DNA of 64,000 bases from Anaerolineales bacterium (GTDB lineage: Bacteria; Chloroflexota; Anaerolineae; Anaerolineales; Villigracilaceae), in NCBI GenBank assembly GCA_020634895.1, contig JACKAV010000005.1, forward strand, positions 310,001 to 374,000, read 5' to 3'. The notes under the pieces were generated by a model. That model ran no database searches and was not told where the DNA came from. It saw nothing but the letters and a program-made list of their open reading frames with translations. This document shows, one piece after another, positions 61,733 through 64,000 of the stretch. Each line of letters starts with the position of its first letter. The stretch's first letter is position 1. Made by a program: the position numbers and the translations under genes.

Positions 61733-62716
61733 TTACACACGGACGTTCTGCGGTGCGGCAATATACTGCCACCAATTATTATGAATTCCGTTCTTTCTTC
61801 CCGCCACCGCAGGAAAGTGATTGAACCACCACTTATGATGCGCGCGGATTTCCCCGCCTCCCCATTCGGTGTTATCCACCGTGCGTATCTCGCCTTTGAA
61901 ATCGGGGAAGTTCAGCAGCCAGTCGTAGCACTCGCTCCTGACCGGAGTCTTGTTTCCCCAGTCATAATCTGACTGGCTGTTCGGTGCATAGTGAACATTG
62001 CCGCAGGCAGCCTTGCCCGGCGCGGATTTTTCGTAGCGGATAAAACGCTTCCACAGGTTGGCGTCTCCGCTTAATTTACTGAAGGTCTTTTCCATAATGG
62101 ACTCGGCACGATGCCCATAGGATTCATGCATCTCGCCGATATAACGTTCATACGAAAAACCCATGATCAAAAAGCGCCGATTGCTCGCTGAGGTATTTTG
62201 CAATGCCGGAGAATTACACCAGAATGCGCCGGGTCCAGCCATGGTGGATTCATAAAAGCCTGCATACGGAAAACCGAAGATCCAGACTTCGTCGATCTCG
62301 CCGCGTGACACACGCTGAAGAATATTGAATTGCTGCAGGATGCGGGTGTAGTCCACTTCCTGGGGGGTATGAGGCGCGGAGGTTCGATTCCAAACGTCGA
62401 GGTAGGTTTGAGGCGTGTAGCGGAAGCCGTCCATCTTGGCAGGGAATTCATCCACCTCGATCCGCTCGGCGATCTCGTACCGCACCATCCCCTTGCTCAC
62501 TTCAAGAATATCGGACATGAAACCGGCAAGCAGGTCTGAGGTGTTGTGCCATTTCAAATATTGGGAAAGCTTAACGCCCGTTGTTTTATCCATGACCGGG
62601 TCGTACACGATGACCAGCACTTTGCTGCGTGTGATCTGCGCCGGCTCGGTGGCGCTGTCTCCCGGGTAACCGGCGGGGCGGAAGAATCGAAGGATGGTCT
62701 CCAAAAAACTGGGCAT
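61733..62716 (-). CDS. Unrecognised protein with Trp/His-rich C-terminus
   Basis: 327 aa, no clear signal peptide or membrane helix beyond LETILRFFRPAG at the N-terminus. It has VLVIVYDPVMDKTTGVKLSQ and WIFGFPYAGFYESTMAGPGA, then a C-terminal region rich in W/H/N (HHKWWFNHFPAVAGRKNGIH). I know similar hypothetical proteins only as unassigned families. It follows the next gene on the minus strand by 18 bases, so the two are probably one unit. Confidence 0.7.
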   Translation of the reverse strand: MPSFLETILRFFRPAGYPGDSATEPAQITRSKVLVIVYDPVMDKTTGVKLSQYLKWHNTSDLLAGFMSDILEVSKGMVRYEIAERIEVDEFPAKMDGFRYTPQTYLDVWNRTSAPHTPQEVDYTRILQQFNILQRVSRGEIDEVWIFGFPYAGFYESTMAGPGAFWCNSPALQNTSASNRRFLIMGFSYERYIGEMHESYGHRAESIMEKTFSKLSGDANLWKRFIRYEKSAPGKAACGNVHYAPNSQSDYDWGNKTPVRSECYDWLLNFPDFKGEIRTVDNTEWGGGEIRAHHKWWFNHFPAVAGRKNGIHNNWWQYIAAPQNVRV

Positions 62717-62734
62717 GAGTCTCTCCTTTTATGG

Positions 62735-64000
62735 TTATGGCATGTTGACTGCGAAATACACCTGACCATTCACCGCAAGATACAAGACATGATCGGGGCT
62801 GACGGTTACAGCGCCGACCGTCCCCTGCGGAATGGGATTCGCGGTTCCTGTCATCGGTTGGAACTGATTCTGCAATTCGAGCGTACGCGCCGCGAAGCGC
62901 ATGACATTCTGCCCGTCGGCATCCAAAATTAGAATGGACGGGTCGGGCGGCGCGGCAAACAACATCTGTGTGAAGTGCGCCGTGGTGAATAAATCCATAT
63001 CGGCATATGCCGGGAACGGGTTGTTAAGCTGCAATGGGTCCTGACATTTCGACGAGTTCGTATCGACCCGGCTGTACACGCAGTTTGAGATATGTCCATC
63101 GGCATGCAGCAGGTACATCTCATCGCCGGAGACAAGGAAGTCGATCACATCCTGCGTCGGCGTTTGTTGACCAAAGAAGAAGTATGGGCGGTCTGTGAAT
63201 GCGGCTTCCTTGCCGATATATACCCAAACCGCACGGGAGGAAGAGTCCAATACATATAAGCTGCCGCCATCCAGGGTAAAGCCGGTAATGCGCCCCCAGT
63301 TCGTATCCGGCGGAGGCAGCAGTCCTGTGCGTGGAACTTCGCCCGGTTTGCAATAGAGAAGATTACCAACAGCATCGATACCCAGCACAGTCGCGCCATA
63401 GATATTGGTGATGGGCAATGCCAGAATATCCACCAGCGGACCGGCGGTGTTATTGCTGCCCGGTCTGCAATCGAAGGTCGTATCCAATTCGAAGCCGCCG
63501 CTGCCCGAGGGGATGGCGCGTAACACATCCCCGTTGACGGCGTTGAGCAGATACAGGTCGTTTTCGCTGGCTGCCATCCGGCTTACTTGAATACCGGGTT
63601 TGCTGCTAAAGGCGGGATTGAAGCGCAAACGGGTGATTCCCAACAACTGATCCCGATGCGCTTCCGCCTCGGCTCTTAGGTTCTTGGTATCGTTCGTAAC
63701 GTCATGCTTCTCAGCCTGGTCTACATTATCGATCACATTCTCCCAGGCAATGCGCTGCTCGACAGGGTTTGTAAGCGAGAGAGCCTGCTGTTCCATGGAT
63801 ACAGCCTGGTTGTAATAGATCTCGTATTGCTCATTGCGTCCATAACGCAGATACACCACCACCAAAATGGTCACCACAATAAGCGGGATGAGCACAGCCA
63901 GAAACCCCATAAAAGCCGTCGGTGAAACGGAAGTGGATTCCGGCGTCTCTGAAGGCAGCAAACGCGGAAGGAAATTCCGAAAACGATCGCCAAGCGACGC
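62735..64000 (-). CDS. Membrane-anchored beta-propeller-like protein (5' end outside window)
   Basis: The frame is open to the right edge (SLGDRFRNFLPRLLPSETPE...), so the N-terminus is probably outside; a TTG at 63961 is the only in-window alternative. A membrane helix (FMGFLAVLIPLIVVTILVVV) follows, then a helical coil (EQQALSLTNPVEQRIAWENV) and a repetitive beta domain (TGFTLDGGSLYVLDSSSRAV, LLHADGHISNCVYS) like a WD40/NHL propeller. In Chloroflexota such C-terminal parts are often attached to PP2C phosphatases; no phosphatase sequence is visible here. Confidence 0.75.
   Translation of the reverse strand, partial: ASLGDRFRNFLPRLLPSETPESTSVSPTAFMGFLAVLIPLIVVTILVVVYLRYGRNEQYEIYYNQAVSMEQQALSLTNPVEQRIAWENVIDNVDQAEKHDVTNDTKNLRAEAEAHRDQLLGITRLRFNPAFSSKPGIQVSRMAASENDLYLLNAVNGDVLRAIPSGSGGFELDTTFDCRPGSNNTAGPLVDILALPITNIYGATVLGIDAVGNLLYCKPGEVPRTGLLPPPDTNWGRITGFTLDGGSLYVLDSSSRAVWVYIGKEAAFTDRPYFFFGQQTPTQDVIDFLVSGDEMYLLHADGHISNCVYSRVDTNSSKCQDPLQLNNPFPAYADMDLFTTAHFTQMLFAAPPDPSILILDADGQNVMRFAARTLELQNQFQPMTGTANPIPQGTVGAVTVSPDHVLYLAVNGQVYFAVNMP

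Noticed and set aside
1..64000. CRISPR arrays, tRNA or rRNA genes, complete insertion sequences
   Set aside because: Read on both strands by eye; no regularly spaced repeats, cloverleaf-type sequence, rRNA text or transposase motif was recognised. A tRNA scan could still find something missed.

Overview
The window looks like a chromosomal segment of a Chloroflexota bacterium, most likely class Anaerolineae. The indications are two very large MalT/LuxR-type ATPase regulators, a SARP-NB-ARC-TPR regulator, a GAF-rich GGDEF protein, bacterial Elp3, and a beta-propeller membrane protein of a style common in that phylum. This assignment is inference from gene content; no rRNA or tRNA gene was recognised. 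Almost everything left of 53.5 kb is on the minus strand.

Layout. (1) 1-2463: the 3' part of a respiratory redox operon, with a Tat-exported Fe-S subunit running off the left edge and a membrane-anchored cytochrome c with 15 CXXCH motifs. (2) 2637-6520: two XRE-cupin regulators, a NifX-like protein, a COG0731-type radical SAM gene broken by an in-frame TAG, and a small STAS-like protein. (3) 6659-10621: a decayed zone with comM 3'-end fragments, a LUD-domain remnant, an AAA/DUF4143 ATPase and strong palindromes. (4) 10641-17235: a module of dehydrogenase, small membrane proteins and a CPBP protease, headed by a 918-aa LuxR/MalT-like regulator. (5) 17883-28306: a K+ module with a KimA-like APC permease, kdpEDCBAF and two extra tiny membrane proteins. 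The same tandem-repeat box precedes both the permease and the kdp operon. (6) 29141-40799: a second regulator-headed module with GNATs, CPBP proteases, an ABC exporter and a membrane protein sharing an N-terminal domain with the CPBP protein of module 4. (7) 41773-46254: a lipoprotein operon divergent from a SARP regulator. (8) 46634-48160: an intact comM/yifB gene. (9) 48173-64000: mostly housekeeping-like genes (phosphodiesterase, FAD oxidoreductase, response regulator, LPG-synthase-like flippase, YitT, Era, Elp3, CysH, a Trm9-like methyltransferase, a diguanylate cyclase), plus one AT-rich HNH gene that looks acquired.

The most unusual structure is a family of six 5'-truncated copies of the 3' end of comM (about 6.7, 9.8, 10.1, 17.4, 28.3 and 41.0 kb). 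All lie in the same orientation as the intact gene at 46.6-48.2 kb. Most break close to the CPCG codons of comM, next to a recurring GTGTACAC-containing end sequence. They separate the accessory modules like punctuation, which would fit serial integration at comM or a mobile repeat carrying a comM tail.

The second notable point is a likely potassium regulon. Five hexamers repeated every 10-11 bp occur in the same arrangement upstream of the kdp operon and of the KimA-like gene, as expected for an OmpR-family regulator such as KdpE. Several coding genes here (kdpA, kdpB, the first LuxR regulator) also carry in-frame palindromic or low-complexity repeat insertions.
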